Below are positions 6,469 to 7,213 of a DNA stretch of 7,213 bases, one piece after another. Both the position numbers and the translations under genes were made by a program. The DNA is from an uncultured Erysipelotrichaceae bacterium. GTDB lineage: Bacteria; Bacillota_I; Bacilli_A; Erysipelotrichales; Coprobacillaceae. The notes under the pieces were generated by a model that worked only from the letters and a program-made list of their open reading frames with translations, was not told the origin of the DNA and searched no databases. Location of the stretch: NCBI GenBank assembly GCA_900544435.1, contig UQVG01000100.1, forward strand, positions 1 to 7,213, read 5' to 3'. Positions within the stretch are counted from its first letter, which is position 1. Each line of letters begins with the position of its first letter.

Positions 6469-6476
6469 CCTCCTTA
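6469..6476 (-). promoter_or_regulatory. SD of asparaginase overlapping the acylphosphatase stop
   Basis: On the minus strand TAAGGAGG contains both the TAA stop of acylphosphatase (6476-6474) and a near-perfect SD for the asparaginase ATG 4 nt further on. This suggests coupled translation of the pair. Confidence 0.8.
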
Positions 6477-6743
6477 GTATCGTATTTGAAAAGATTTTTC
6501 ATGTTCTTTTATATTTAGTAACTGATAATGGATTTGTTCTATTTCAATAAATGGTTGTTGATAAAGTTTTTCTATCATTTTTTCTATTAAATCTCCATCT
6601 CCTTGAACTTCCATAGAAACCGAACCATCATATTCATTTTTTACAAACCCCGTTAATTTTAATTCATTTGCGATAGAAAAGCAACGAAAACGAAAACCAA
6701 CACCTTGAACTCTGCCTTTAAATAAATATTTTCTTCTTTCCAT
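6474..6743 (-). CDS. acyP: Acylphosphatase
   Basis: An 89-residue small cytoplasmic enzyme that hydrolyses acyl phosphates such as acetyl phosphate or carbamoyl phosphate. The signature GRVQGVGFR (10-18) ends in catalytic Arg18, which binds the phosphate, and GFVKNEYDGSV (32-42) carries catalytic Asn36. Length is typical, so it is complete. The ATG is the only plausible start, since the signature begins ten codons in and no other start codon precedes it. However, no SD lies at normal distance: GGGAG (6763-6759) is 15 nt away and is part of a hairpin whose T-run ends right at the ATG. It precedes asparaginase by 9 bp and probably shares a transcript with it. No functional link between the two enzymes is known to me. 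Confidence 0.93.
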   Translation of the reverse strand: MERRKYLFKGRVQGVGFRFRCFSIANELKLTGFVKNEYDGSVSMEVQGDGDLIEKMIEKLYQQPFIEIEQIHYQLLNIKEHEKSFQIRY

Positions 6744-6772
6744 AAAAAATAACCGGTTCTCCCGATTATTTT
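6744..6772 (-). terminator. Terminator-like hairpin between aminotransferase and acylphosphatase
   Basis: On the minus strand AAAATAATCGG (6772-6762), loop GAGAA (6761-6757) and CCGGTTATTTT (6756-6746) pair over 11 bp with one G-U wobble, followed by a T-run to 6744. The aminotransferase stop TAA (6768-6766) is in the left arm, and the acylphosphatase ATG (6743-6741) follows the T-run at once. It fits an intrinsic terminator for the aminotransferase; it may also act as an attenuator for acylphosphatase and asparaginase. Confidence 0.7.
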
Positions 6773-7213
6773 AAACTATCCAAAATTTCTTTCATTTTAA
6801 AGGCAAGTCCTTGGCATTTTTCTACTGATAAAGAACATAAAGCAACACGAATACCCTTATTGACTTTAATTGTATAAATATCTTGAGCAAGCATTGCTTC
6901 ATGGAAACGTGTTAATAAATCATCATCTTCAACTTTTAAAGTAACAAAGAAACCTTCTTTATAAGGATAATAAGTTAATCCACATTGATTAGCTTCACTT
7001 GTAAAGATTTCATATCTTTTTCTTAATAAATCAACATATTTTCCTTTTTCTGCATTGAATTCATCTTTATGTTCAGTTGTTACTTTAACAAAGTTTTCCA
7101 TCGCTGCATTAGGAATATTAGACCAAGAAGCTCTAGCATGTTTTTCCATCAAAATTTCAAGTGCTCTAACATCTTCTTGATTTCTTGCTAAAATAACAGC
7201 ACCTCCACATCTT
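6766..7213 (-). CDS. PLP-dependent aminotransferase class I/II, C-terminal part (cut by window edge)
   Basis: The frame runs in from the right edge (first full codon at 7212) and shows 148 residues before TAA 6768-6766. It is the C-terminal part of a fold-type I aminotransferase. ARASWSN (visible residues 26-32) matches the segment holding the phosphate-contacting arginine after the PLP lysine, here Arg27. YPYKEGFFVTLKV (about 82-94) is the start of the small domain, and GIRVALCSLS (120-129) contains Arg122, the residue that binds the substrate carboxylate in this family. The pattern resembles aspartate/aromatic aminotransferases of Firmicutes. The PLP-binding lysine and the N-terminus lie outside the window. 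A TTG at 7150-7152 could be mistaken for a start, but homologous sequence clearly continues upstream of it. A terminator-like hairpin overlaps its stop. Amino-acid specificity is not determined. Confidence 0.88.
   Translation of the reverse strand, partial: RCGGAVILARNQEDVRALEILMEKHARASWSNIPNAAMENFVKVTTEHKDEFNAEKGKYVDLLRKRYEIFTSEANQCGLTYYPYKEGFFVTLKVEDDDLLTRFHEAMLAQDIYTIKVNKGIRVALCSLSVEKCQGLAFKMKEILDSLK

Noticed and set aside
7150..7152. TTG as start of a short 128-residue protein
   Set aside because: The frame stays open to the window edge and aminotransferase-like sequence continues upstream; no SD is present before the TTG.

Overview
The window is AT-rich, with dense, short-spaced genes, strong Shine-Dalgarno (SD) sequences and U-tailed hairpin terminators. 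This suggests a low-GC Firmicute. The protein set (cytoplasmic GH13 amylase, a DUF815-type AAA+ ATPase of the long form, a short nitroreductase, a type II-like asparaginase without a signal peptide) would fit a gut Erysipelotrichia or Clostridia lineage. That placement is inference from gene style only, not from a marker gene.

Layout, left to right. Bases 1-251 hold the C-terminal end of a DDE/rve-type transposase (+ strand), followed by about 300 bp of AT-rich DNA in which I see no gene. A minus-strand operon then runs from 3086 down to 579: DUF815-type AAA+ ATPase, nitroreductase, Bax-inhibitor-1/YccA-family membrane protein. It is very tightly packed, with 2 and 10 bp gaps and SDs embedded in the preceding gene's end, and it ends in a hairpin terminator at 546-569. 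A 92-bp divergent promoter region separates the ATPase from a plus-strand intracellular alpha-amylase (3179-4603). The amylase converges on a minus-strand alpha/beta hydrolase (4625-5413), and both stop codons lie within one 41-nt inverted repeat that should terminate in both directions. The hydrolase has its own candidate promoter with a dyad over the likely transcription start. Further right, also on the minus strand, come a partial class I aminotransferase (off the right edge), acylphosphatase, and L-asparaginase, which ends in a GAAA-loop terminator. A second hairpin sits between aminotransferase and acylphosphatase, immediately before the acylphosphatase start codon.

Functionally this is mostly ordinary core and accessory metabolism: intracellular alpha-glucan breakdown, asparagine hydrolysis to aspartate, amino-acid transamination and acyl-phosphate hydrolysis. 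Asparaginase and aminotransferase could be linked through aspartate, but a terminator lies between them. I did not find a CRISPR array, RNA gene, phage module or evident defence system. The least explained items are the ATPase/nitroreductase/BI-1 operon and the placement of the acylphosphatase start codon directly behind a terminator-like hairpin.
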